This document shows, piece after piece, positions 44,193-52,220 of a stretch of 64,000 nucleotides of DNA. The translations under genes were made by a program, and so were the position numbers. Position 1 is the stretch's first letter, and each line of letters begins with the position of its first letter. Source of the DNA: Planctomycetota bacterium (GTDB lineage: Bacteria > Planctomycetota > UBA8742 > UBA2392). The notes below the pieces were generated by a model. That model made no database searches, was not told where the DNA came from, and was given only the letters and a program-made list of their open reading frames with translations. The stretch spans positions 1,984,001 through 2,048,000 of the forward strand of contig JACKID010000001.1 of assembly GCA_020638675.1 (NCBI GenBank), in the 5' to 3' direction.

Positions 44193-44292
44193 GTAGTGGC
44201 ATGCGCTTCCAGCGCATGAGTTCCGCGTGCTTCCAGCACGCGCAGCGGCCGGAGGCCGCTGAAACTCGTCGCCTGGAAGGCGATGCCACTAC
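44193..44292. repeat. Cloverleaf palindromic repeat with TTCCA loops
   Basis: GTAGTGGCA/TGCCACTAC arms enclose four hairpins: CATGCGC-TTCCA-GCGCATG, CGCGTGC-TTCCA-GCACGCG, CAGCGGCC-GGA-GGCCGCTG and TCGCC-TGGAA-GGCGA. The last bases supply the TAG of the gene at 44289. This looks like a REP/MITE-type element; other copies would be expected in the genome, none is seen in the window. Confidence 0.65.
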
Positions 44293-44801
44293 GACACCTC
44301 GGCTACCTCAGGGAACACGATCTCGCTGAGCCGGTCTATGGCGTCCACGTTCGTCTCCTCAATCCCGTACTGCTTCATCATCGCTACCAACTCATGCGGA
44401 AAGCCAGGGTTCTCGTCGCTGGCATTCGGGTCGTTGCAGAAGTGTTGCATCCATTCGCCCTTCAGCTCGATGTAGCGGCGTTGAGTCTTGTACACCTCCA
44501 GCTCGCTCTGGCGATCCAGCGGAATGCTTGCCGGCTTCGGGCGGGGCTTCTCCGCCTTTTGGGTTTCCTTGCGTTCGCGCAGGTCGAGCGCCCGGTCGCG
44601 CACTTCAAGCGACGCAATCTGCGCCAGTTGCCGCGCCGAGGTTCGGCCTTCGCGAACGATTTCGCGCACGCTGTCCCAGTCAACATCCTCGCCCCGGCGG
44701 GCGGCTTCAAGCGCGCGCTGCATCAGCAGCTGCGAAAGCTCCACGGCGTCGCGCAGGAACGCCTTGCTGGTGTCGAGTCCTGCATGTGTTTCGGTATGCA
44801 T
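44289..44801 (-). CDS. Uncharacterised 170-aa helical protein
   Basis: No family recognised. Helical throughout: an N-terminal hairpin (LSQLLMQRALEAARRGED), a basic stretch with coiled-coil character (RDRALDLRERKETQKAEKPR) and a C-terminal domain with HFCNDPN. Soluble. Its stop codon comes from the palindromic repeat at 44193-44292, so its natural end may have been replaced. Confidence 0.6.
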   Translation of the reverse strand: MHTETHAGLDTSKAFLRDAVELSQLLMQRALEAARRGEDVDWDSVREIVREGRTSARQLAQIASLEVRDRALDLRERKETQKAEKPRPKPASIPLDRQSELEVYKTQRRYIELKGEWMQHFCNDPNASDENPGFPHELVAMMKQYGIEETNVDAIDRLSEIVFPEVAEVS

Positions 44802-44870
44802 GGCAATCTCCGTTCAGTTGTCCGGAGAGAGTATACCGGTGGTTGCGACACCGATTCCGCCATCGGCGGA

Positions 44871-44948
44871 AAGGGCCTGGGGCATAGGGTTTAGGGCTTG
44901 GGGAGGCAATGCAGTTTCCCCAGCCCCAAACCCCTATGCCCTAAACCC
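44871..44948. repeat. Imperfect inverted repeat between two minus-strand genes
   Basis: GGCATAGGG at 44881 is mirrored by CCCTATGCC ending at 44940, with inner GGGG/CCCC arms, and GGGTTTAGGG-type G-tracts answer CCCTAAACCC. It fills most of the gap before the desaturase gene's end. Confidence 0.5.
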
Positions 44949-44963
44949 AGCGCGCTGCGCGCG

Positions 44964-45992
44964 CTAGTAGACCATCACGTCCTTGAGTTCCGGTGCGGCC
45001 TCGTCGAGGCGCTTGCCTAGCTTCGCCCAGTGACACGTAGGAACAGCCGGGAACAGGTGGTGCTCGATGTGGTGGAACATCTGGTAGCTGATGGCGTTCT
45101 TGAGCCAGCCGCGCTGGGTGCGCGCGATGTGGTGCGCCTCGTCGCAACCGTGGTGCACGGTCCAGACCGCGAAGAACCCAGTGCCGCTCTGGCCCGCCCA
45201 CATGGTCAGCACGAACAGCCCAAGCCACCACTGGTTCAGCGCGAAAGTCAGGTAGGCGACCACGCCGTACCAGATCACGTTGCCGATCAGCTCGGCGTAG
45301 ACCCACTTGAGCTGGTTCGGCTTGCCGATCTTGAACGCGAACCAGTGCAGCTTCAGCGGGAAGTACGGGCCGACGGCCATCGCCTGCCACCACTTCAGCT
45401 TCGCGGTGAAACCCTCGACGTCTTCTTCGCCGAGGTTGTGGCGGTGGTGGTGTAGGTGGTTGATCTGTACGGCGTGCATGCTGCCGGTCATGACGATGCT
45501 CAGGAAGTACATCAGCAGGTCGCAGCCGCGGCGCGAGACGCCGACGGCGTAGTGGTAGGCGTTATGGGTCTGCCGCAGCCCGGTCAGGAACAGGTAGAAG
45601 GCGCTGAGCTGCGCCGGAATCATCCACCACCACGAGCCGGTGTACTGGATCAGCCAGAAAAAGCCGAGGCTTGCGGCGATCCACGGCAGGCTGAGCGTGA
45701 CTTCCTTGAACGCCTGGAACCTGCTGACCTTCACCAGGTCGCGCCACTGGACGGATTTCACGCGCGGGTCTTTGGTGACGTGGTAGCCCTCGTCGCCCGG
45801 CAGCGCGCTGAGCGGGACGACGATTTCCATGCCGGAAACTTCATCCGCCGTCGGCAATTCGCCCGAGGCGTGAACGGTAAGGTCTTCAGGCCGGGGACTG
45901 TCCCCAACGGGGACTGTCCCCGTTTTCGAGCCCCCAGACGTTTGTGCTGATTCAACAGCCGTTTCGGCCGTGGCTTCCGCGGTTGGCGACAC
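44964..45992 (-). CDS. Membrane fatty acid desaturase
   Basis: 342 residues from a GTG start with an AGGGGA ribosome site. The three histidine boxes that hold the di-iron centre are complete: HNAYH (143-147), HLHHHRH (179-185) and HHIEHH (307-312). About four transmembrane helices separate them. The family inserts a double bond into acyl chains with O2 at the membrane; regiospecificity is not readable, although HHIEHH resembles acyl-lipid and sphingolipid desaturases. The N-terminal 50 residues are a variable tail that includes a translated palindromic repeat (45893-45921). No electron-donor gene is adjacent. Confidence 0.92.
   Translation of the reverse strand: MSPTAEATAETAVESAQTSGGSKTGTVPVGDSPRPEDLTVHASGELPTADEVSGMEIVVPLSALPGDEGYHVTKDPRVKSVQWRDLVKVSRFQAFKEVTLSLPWIAASLGFFWLIQYTGSWWWMIPAQLSAFYLFLTGLRQTHNAYHYAVGVSRRGCDLLMYFLSIVMTGSMHAVQINHLHHHRHNLGEEDVEGFTAKLKWWQAMAVGPYFPLKLHWFAFKIGKPNQLKWVYAELIGNVIWYGVVAYLTFALNQWWLGLFVLTMWAGQSGTGFFAVWTVHHGCDEAHHIARTQRGWLKNAISYQMFHHIEHHLFPAVPTCHWAKLGKRLDEAAPELKDVMVY
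45893..45921. repeat. Tandem GGGGACTGTCCCC repeat inside the desaturase gene
   Basis: Two identical 13-bp near-palindromes (45893-45905 and 45909-45921) with a 3-bp spacer, in the reading frame of the N-terminal tail (codes TVPVGDSP). GGGGACNGTCCCC units are a dispersed repeat type in many environmental genomes (recalled, not checked). Confidence 0.6.
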
Positions 45993-46130
45993 TTCATTCC
46001 CCTAAGGCAGTCGTGCATACCCCTGCACACCCGCAGGATAGCGTAAGCCGCGCGCACCGCCAAGGACCTGAGCCGCGGCCGATCCGCCCCGCCCGAAAGG
46101 GCGGGGATGCGTAGCAGCAAGGCAAAGAAA

Positions 46131-46152
46131 ACCCCGCCCTTTCGGGCGGGGC
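46131..46152 (-). terminator. Terminator of the S41 protease gene
   Basis: CCCCGCCC-TTTC-GGGCGGGG hairpin; on the minus strand followed by TTTTCTTT. A second hairpin with the same arms lies at 46087-46106. Confidence 0.75.
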
Positions 46153-46175
46153 GGGTCGCTTGCTCGACTGACAGA

Positions 46176-47546
46176 CTAAAAGCCCTCTTCTTCGGCGGGG
46201 CTGTTGTCCTTTTCTTCTTCCTTGGTGGGGTGCGGCAGGTCTTTGACCTTCTCGTAGAGGATCTTGATGCCCGCCTCCTTGATCGTGTCCTGCCCGGCCG
46301 CGTACTCCAGCAGGTCCTTCACGGGATGCGTCGGCTCAACGGGGTTGCCTTCCAGCTCGGTCTTGCCCCATGACAGGTCGCGGGCGTTCTGGGCCGGGTA
46401 CAGCAGGTAGCTGCCGTCCGGCAACTGCGCAAACGTGCTGCCCAGCACGGCGCCCGGCGTGCTTTCGCCGACCAGCGGGCCGATCTCAAGGTACTTCCAG
46501 TTGTGGGCATAGACTTCCTTGGCGCTGCGCGAGCCACTGTCCTGCAGCGCCACCACCGGGCGGTCCCACTTGGGCATGTTGTAGTCGATCTGGCGCCCGG
46601 GCATGCCGGGGAACATGCTCATCGGCGGCGGGTCGCCGAACGGCGCGAAGCAGGCGTTCATCACGTTGGGGCTGCCGCCGCGTCCGCGCAGGTCGATGAT
46701 CAGCCCGTCGCACATCTCCCACTCCTTCTTGAGGGCGCGCTTGAGCGCGCTGGTCATGCCATCGTGCAGGAAGTGCCAGAAGCGGATGTAGCCGAACTTG
46801 CGCCCCTCAAACTCGATGATCGTCACGCTGTTCTTGGTCGCCTGGATCATGTTGATGTTCGTGGGCGTGACCTCGAAGTTCAGCGGCTCGCGGTCGTCGG
46901 CGTGGCGGCGCACCTTCACGTTCAGCACGCCATCCACCGGGTTGCGCACGAAGTAGTGCGGGTGCTGGTTCGGCAGCCCCGGGTCGCCGCCCGCGTCAAG
47001 CAGCAGCTCATTGCCTTCGATCGGCTTGCCTTCCAGCTCAAGCACGCGGTCGCCGCGCTTGATGCCCGCGGCCTCGGCCGCGCCGCCGGTGAGGATGTCG
47101 CTGACGAAGAACTCGCCCGGCTCAAGCTCCGAAATATCGAAGCCGGTCTGGCGGCGCTTGGTGTTGTCCATTTCGGGGGCAAAGTGGTCGTTGTAGGCCT
47201 CGCCCTCCATGACCGTGAGGTGGCTGACCTTGAACTCGCCCAGCATGGTGCGCAGCACGGTGTGCAGCGGCACGCCGGGCTCGGCCTTGGCGACGCGCTC
47301 AAGATAGCGGGCGCGCATTTCTTTCAGGTCGTGCCCGCCGTACTTCTTGTCGTAGAACTGAGTGCGGATCGTGCTGATGACCGAGTCCAGTACCTCGACG
47401 TTGGCCTTCTGCTCGTCGGTAAGGTTGCCCGCATCAAAGCCCGAGCCGCCCTGGTCGTCGGCAATGACTTCCTGCGCCAGGGTGGGGGTGTAAGTCGCCC
47501 AGCCGAACAGCAGCAGGGCCACAATCAGCAACGCCTTCGTCTTCAT
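46176..47546 (-). CDS. Secreted S41 C-terminal-processing-type protease
   Basis: 456 residues with signal peptide (TKALLIVALLLFGWATYTPTLA). An N-terminal helical cap, a PDZ domain (about 132-180, with GFDISELEPGEFFVSDILTG), then the S41 core: DGLIIDLRGRGGSP and the catalytic serine S341 in QDSGSRSAKE; the Lys/Glu partners are near as in CtpA-type enzymes. The C-terminus is acidic. The family degrades periplasmic proteins or trims C-termini. The true ATG is at 47546; a much longer frame upstream overlaps the divergent aminopeptidase gene and is not real. Confidence 0.88.
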   Translation of the reverse strand: MKTKALLIVALLLFGWATYTPTLAQEVIADDQGGSGFDAGNLTDEQKANVEVLDSVISTIRTQFYDKKYGGHDLKEMRARYLERVAKAEPGVPLHTVLRTMLGEFKVSHLTVMEGEAYNDHFAPEMDNTKRRQTGFDISELEPGEFFVSDILTGGAAEAAGIKRGDRVLELEGKPIEGNELLLDAGGDPGLPNQHPHYFVRNPVDGVLNVKVRRHADDREPLNFEVTPTNINMIQATKNSVTIIEFEGRKFGYIRFWHFLHDGMTSALKRALKKEWEMCDGLIIDLRGRGGSPNVMNACFAPFGDPPPMSMFPGMPGRQIDYNMPKWDRPVVALQDSGSRSAKEVYAHNWKYLEIGPLVGESTPGAVLGSTFAQLPDGSYLLYPAQNARDLSWGKTELEGNPVEPTHPVKDLLEYAAGQDTIKEAGIKILYEKVKDLPHPTKEEEKDNSPAEEEGF

Positions 47547-47697
47547 TCGTGACTCCGGTCCAGTATCAGTGCCGACCCCGTTCCGAGGCCGGGCGTTCTT
47601 CATCTTTGTTCGCGATATGCTGTACCAGCCGCCGCGTTGACGTGGCATGGTACCGCTATCAAATACGAGCGAACTCAATGCAAAGGATAGTCCGCAC

Positions 47698-50454
47698 ATG
47701 AACTTTTCTCTCACGGAAGAAGCCCGCTTTTTTGAGGGCATGGGCGCTGACTGGCTGACGCACCACGCCGACGCCAACGGGCGAAAGCCCTTCATGAAGA
47801 AGGGCACGACGCCGAAATGGTGCCGCGACCGCTTCGTGGACGTACGGCACATCAAGCTGGAGATCGCACCGGACTTCAGGTCCCGGACTATCACCGGCAC
47901 CGCAACCCTGACGGTCGCGCCGATCAATGACAACGCGGATTTCCTGATCCTCGACGCCTGCGAGATGGAAATCCAGAGCGTCAAGGCCGATGGTCGCGCC
48001 GTGGACTTCGACCACGACGGCGAGAACCTCACCGTCTACTTCGGCCAGACGCTGGAAGCGGACAACGCCATCGAGCTGGCTGTGAAGTACAGCGCTACAC
48101 CCCGCCGGGGCGCGTACTTCGTCGGCCCCGACCGCGGCTACCCCAACAAGCACCTCGAATTCTGGACGCAGGGCCAGGATGAAGACAGCCGATACTGGTT
48201 CCCCTGCTTTGACTACCCGAACGAGAAGGCCACGAGCGAGATCATCGCCCGCGTGCCCAAGGGCATGGTCAGCCTCAGCAACGGCGCGCTGATCGACGCC
48301 CGCGACGATGGCAATCACGAATGGCACCACTGGAAGCACGACGTGCCGCACGTGGCGTACCTGATCACGCTGGTGATCGGCGACTACACGAAGGTCAGCA
48401 AGGACTACGACGGCATCCCGGTCGACTACTACGTCCCGCGCGGGCGTGAAGACGACGGCGAGCGCTGCTTCGGGCGCACGCCCGAGATGGTGAAGTTCTT
48501 CAGCGAGACGACCGGCGTGCGCTACCCGTATGCCAAGTACGCGCAGATCACGGCCGCGGACTTCATCTTCGGCGGCATGGAAAACACCACCGCGACCACA
48601 CAGACCGAGCTGACACTGCACGACGCGACGGCCGCGCTGGATTTTTCCAGCGACCCGCTGAACAGCCACGAGCTGGCGCACCAGTGGTTCGGCGACTACC
48701 TGACCTGCCGCGACTGGTCACACGCCTGGCTGAACGAGAGTTTTGCGACGTACTTTGAGGCCATGTGGCAGGAGCACGCCAACGGCGACGACGAGTTCGA
48801 GTACTACCTCGACGCCGACTGGCGCAGCTATCTCGCCGAAGACCGCGGCGCCTACCGCCGCCCGATCCAGACCAACGTCTACAATGAGCCGCTGGACCTG
48901 TTCGACCGCCACCTTTACCAGAAGGGCGCGGTGATCCTTCACCATCTGCGCAAGACGCTCGGCGACCGCCTGTGGTGGAAGGTGATCAATCACTACCTGA
49001 CCAAGAACGCCGAAGGCAGCGTGATCACGCAGGACTTCGCCAGCGCGATCGAAGACGTCACCGGCAAGAACTACGACTGGTTCTTCAGCCAGTGGATCTA
49101 CGGCGGCGGACACCCGGACTTCAAGTTGAAGGCCCGCTGGGATGACAAGACCGGCAGCCTGGACTACAGCATTCTGCAAAAGCAGAAGCCCGACGAATTG
49201 ACGGCCGTGTTCCGCATGCCGGTGAAGGTGCGCTTCGTGTACTCGGGCGGGGAAGAGACGCGCGAGTTCGAGATCGACAAGCCCGCGCACCGCTACCACA
49301 TCAAGCTTCCGGCCAAGCCGAAGTGGATTTGCTTCGACCCGGGTAACGCAGTGCCCAAGACAGTCGAGCTGGATTACACGGAAGAGATGCTGATCAGCCA
49401 GCTCGAGCACGATGACGACGTGATGGGCCGGGTGTATGCCGCGCGAACGCTCGGCGGCAAGGCCACCAAGAAGGCCACGGAGGCGCTGGCCAGGGCGCTC
49501 GCGCACGACAAGTTCTGGGGCGTACAGGCCGAATGCGCGGCGGCCCTCGGAAAGGTGCACACCACCGACGCGCTGGAAGCGCTGCTGGAACACGCCGACG
49601 GCGGCCACCCGAAGGCACGGCGTGCCGTGGCCCGGGCGTTGGGCGAATTCCGCGACGGTCGCGCCGGCGCGCAACTCTGCCCGATGCTGGAAAAGGATGA
49701 GAGCTACTACGTCTCGGCCGAGGCCGCGTTGGCGCTGGGCAAGACCCGCAGCGGCGTCGCATTCGAACTGATGGAAAAGTGCCTCGCGCGCGAGAGCCAC
49801 AACGACGTGATCCGCAGCCACATCTTCAACGGGTTCTGTGAACTGCGCGACATGCGCGCCCTGGAAGTGATGCGCGAATGGACGAGCTACGGTCGCCCGG
49901 CGCAGGCGCGTCTGGCGGCCATCGGCGCACTCGGGCGACTGGCGCACGAGAGCACCGAGGACAAGGACAAGACCGTCGCACGCGAGACCATTGAGCCGCT
50001 GCTCGAGGGTGACTTCCGCACTGCCATGTCCGCGATCAGCGGGCTGGAAGCGTTGAAAGACGCGAAGGGAATCCCGGCGCTGGCGAAGCTGGCGCGCACC
50101 ACGCATGACAGCCGTATCAAGAAACGCGCACAGGGGGCGATCGACGCCATCCGCGCCGCGCAGGGCACGCGCAAGGAAGTCCAGGAGCTGCGCGACGACT
50201 ACGACAAGCTCAAGGAAGCCCACGACAAGCTGAAGGAGCGCCTCGACAAGCTTGAGGATCTCGACAAGGAAGCCAAAAAGAAGCGCCCGACCGAAAGCCT
50301 CAAGAAGACGGCCAAGCTGACGACCAAGGTCGCCGCCAGGAGCGGACGAAACGGCAAGCCGAAAGAGTCTGCAAAGAAGTCCGCGAAAACGTCCACTTCA
50401 AAGAAAGTTGCAAAGCGCAAACCAGCCTCCAAGAAGAAGGCCCGCAAGCGATAG
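47698..50454 (+). CDS. M1 family aminopeptidase with HEAT repeats and Lys-rich tail
   Basis: 918 residues; an AAGGA ribosome site precedes the ATG at 47698. The M1 domain has GGMEN (292-296, exopeptidase specificity), the zinc motif HELAH (H324, E325, H328) and the third ligand E347 in LNESF, at the expected 18-residue distance. From about 560 to 830 come HEAT-type repeats (for example KATEALARALAHDKFWGVQAECAAALG), then a coiled coil (850-880) and a histone-H1-like tail rich in Lys, Ala, Ser and Pro (SAKKSAKTSTSKK). No signal peptide, so cytoplasmic. M1 enzymes remove N-terminal residues from peptides; the tail could bind nucleic acid or acidic polymers. Confidence 0.92.
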   Translation: MNFSLTEEARFFEGMGADWLTHHADANGRKPFMKKGTTPKWCRDRFVDVRHIKLEIAPDFRSRTITGTATLTVAPINDNADFLILDACEMEIQSVKADGRAVDFDHDGENLTVYFGQTLEADNAIELAVKYSATPRRGAYFVGPDRGYPNKHLEFWTQGQDEDSRYWFPCFDYPNEKATSEIIARVPKGMVSLSNGALIDARDDGNHEWHHWKHDVPHVAYLITLVIGDYTKVSKDYDGIPVDYYVPRGREDDGERCFGRTPEMVKFFSETTGVRYPYAKYAQITAADFIFGGMENTTATTQTELTLHDATAALDFSSDPLNSHELAHQWFGDYLTCRDWSHAWLNESFATYFEAMWQEHANGDDEFEYYLDADWRSYLAEDRGAYRRPIQTNVYNEPLDLFDRHLYQKGAVILHHLRKTLGDRLWWKVINHYLTKNAEGSVITQDFASAIEDVTGKNYDWFFSQWIYGGGHPDFKLKARWDDKTGSLDYSILQKQKPDELTAVFRMPVKVRFVYSGGEETREFEIDKPAHRYHIKLPAKPKWICFDPGNAVPKTVELDYTEEMLISQLEHDDDVMGRVYAARTLGGKATKKATEALARALAHDKFWGVQAECAAALGKVHTTDALEALLEHADGGHPKARRAVARALGEFRDGRAGAQLCPMLEKDESYYVSAEAALALGKTRSGVAFELMEKCLARESHNDVIRSHIFNGFCELRDMRALEVMREWTSYGRPAQARLAAIGALGRLAHESTEDKDKTVARETIEPLLEGDFRTAMSAISGLEALKDAKGIPALAKLARTTHDSRIKKRAQGAIDAIRAAQGTRKEVQELRDDYDKLKEAHDKLKERLDKLEDLDKEAKKKRPTESLKKTAKLTTKVAARSGRNGKPKESAKKSAKTSTSKKVAKRKPASKKKARKR

Positions 50455-50536
50455 GCGGACTACTTCGGCCGAAACTGTTGTTCTGATCACAGGGGCGTGC
50501 ATACCGCATGCCCCTGTGCATTCTCAAGGGAGCAAC

Positions 50537-50794
50537 ATGTCGAAGAAGCCAAGGGACAAATCGCCAACCGAGAAGTCCACACCCGACGGTAAATCCGGCT
50601 CGATGCTGGACGATTTTGAGAACTCGCTGGAAAGCGCGGTGTCGGACGTGCCGAACGTCGGCCAGCACCCCAACGGGCGCAAGACCATCGGCGAACGCCT
50701 GGATGCGGCCCAGCGCGAAGTAGACACAGCCGAAAAAGAAACAGCCGCAGCAGACAAAGCGCTGCGCAAGAAGCGTGGTTCACCGGCGAACTAG
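50537..50794 (+). CDS. Small charged protein, 85 aa
   Basis: No family recognised. The peptide is hydrophilic, with a Lys/Ser/Pro-rich start and a helical end (AAQREVDTAEKETAAADKAL). An AAGGGAG ribosome site supports it. Its stop overlaps that of uppP by 4 bp (CTAG). Confidence 0.65.
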   Translation: MSKKPRDKSPTEKSTPDGKSGSMLDDFENSLESAVSDVPNVGQHPNGRKTIGERLDAAQREVDTAEKETAAADKALRKKRGSPAN

Positions 50795-51606
50795 GATGGC
50801 GGGTAGGCGATAAAGTAGCCCAGCGCGGCCGTGCCCGCGACGGCGCAATAGATCCCGAACCAGCGCAGCTTCTCTTTCTCGACAACCAGCTTGATGCCCC
50901 ATAGCCCAATCAGGCTGAAGATGAGGCTTGTGAGAAAGCCGGCCATAGCTGGCGCAGCATTTATGTGGCTGATCTCCTTGGCTTCAATCAGCCCTGCACC
51001 GCCGATTGCGATCAGACCCATCAGGAAGCTCAGCTTCACGGCGTCGCTCTTCACCCAGCGCAGCATCAGCGCCATGCAGATCGTCGAGCCCGAGCGCGAG
51101 ATCCCCGGCAGGATCGCGATCATCTGCGCGACACCCACCAACGCGACCAGCCAGAACTGAATGCCTTTCGCGTTCTCGAAGGTGGTCACCAGCTCGCGCT
51201 TGCGCTCAGCCAGCCACAGCAGACCGGCCGTGAACAGCAGCCCGACGCATGCCACCCATGGCGACTGCAACAGGTTGGCCTCGACCCAGGCCTCCTGCGC
51301 ATCCGGCAGCAGCTTCTTGATGGTGATGCCCACGATCGCGGCGGGAAGGCTGGCGATGAACAGCAAACCCCACGCGCGCATGTCAAAGCGCGGCCAGACC
51401 AGCTTGAGGATGTCCTTGCGGAAGACGATCAGGATCGCGAGCCATGAGCCAAGGTGCAGCAGCACGCTCTGCGCCGTGCTGCCTTCGCCGCCCAGTTCGC
51501 GCCCGAGGATGACCCCCAGAATGACGAGGTGGCCGGAGCTGCTGACCGGCAGGAACTCCGTGAGTCCCTGCACCGCGCCAAGGATGATCGCCTTCAGGAT
51601 CTCCAT
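50791..51606 (-). CDS. uppP: Undecaprenyl-diphosphatase
   Basis: 271 residues with about eight transmembrane helices. Both family signatures are exact: QGLTEFLPVSSSGHL near the N-terminus and PGISRSGST in the middle, which form the active site facing the periplasm. The enzyme dephosphorylates undecaprenyl diphosphate to recycle the peptidoglycan lipid carrier and gives bacitracin resistance. Length agrees with the family. ATG 51606 fits the standard MEILKAIILG N-terminus. No cell-wall operon surrounds it. Confidence 0.95.
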   Translation of the reverse strand: MEILKAIILGAVQGLTEFLPVSSSGHLVILGVILGRELGGEGSTAQSVLLHLGSWLAILIVFRKDILKLVWPRFDMRAWGLLFIASLPAAIVGITIKKLLPDAQEAWVEANLLQSPWVACVGLLFTAGLLWLAERKRELVTTFENAKGIQFWLVALVGVAQMIAILPGISRSGSTICMALMLRWVKSDAVKLSFLMGLIAIGGAGLIEAKEISHINAAPAMAGFLTSLIFSLIGLWGIKLVVEKEKLRWFGIYCAVAGTAALGYFIAYPPS

Positions 51607-51698
51607 GCCCCATGATCGGCAAAACCGTGCCGGAAAGTGAAGCACGACCGCCACTTGACGCGTTTACAGGCAGGGGTTATTTATTCGCCCCGCAGTGT

Positions 51699-51775
<77 letters not shown>

Positions 51776-51784
51776 GCAAACTGA

Positions 51785-51817
51785 AGCGGTCGCGCAATGC
51801 GCGACCGCTTTCGATTT
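51785..51817 (+). terminator. Terminator of tRNA-Asp
   Basis: An 11-bp perfect stem (AGCGGTCGCGC/GCGCGACCGCT) with AAT loop, then TTCGATTT, ten bases after the tRNA; the same pattern as at tRNA-Lys. Confidence 0.75.
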
Positions 51818-51874
51818 GAAGTGACGGGCACTGCACGGACAAACTCGTCCGCGGTGCCGCGCTATGTGGTACGC

Positions 51875-51949
51875 TTACTCGGCCCGGTTGCGGGCGGCCT
51901 TCAGCAGCACCGAAACGACTGCCATCAGGACTGTGCGTGCAATAACCAT
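51875..51949 (-). CDS. Possible 24-aa membrane peptide
   Basis: MVIARTVLMAVVSVLLKAAR followed by four residues; the hydrophobic core could span half a membrane or be amphipathic. A GGAG ribosome site lies at the right distance. Nothing else is seen in 51820-52220. Confidence 0.3.
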   Translation of the reverse strand: MVIARTVLMAVVSVLLKAARNRAE

Positions 51950-52220
51950 GGTCTGTCTCCGTAGTATCCGCAGAAGACAAGTACCCCGCGCGCGTTAAGA
52001 TGCCGGCTTGGCTGTGGACAAGTTCTGTTAAAGAATTTCCGACAGTCCACCGCCTCGCCAGCACGCGGCTGCAACCCGGTCCCGCTGTGTCGACTTAACT
52101 CAACCTTCACACGTTCCTGACTTGGGCGCTTGTAGATTGTGCTCCAAATCGCGGCCTGAAGTGTACTCGACGGGCGCGACGCGACGGGCGATCATTTCAA
52201 AACTGACCTTGGGGATGCAC

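Noticed and set aside
46176..48032. A 618-residue version of the S41 protease
   Set aside because: The extra 162 residues overlap the divergent aminopeptidase gene; the signal peptide at 47546 marks the true start.
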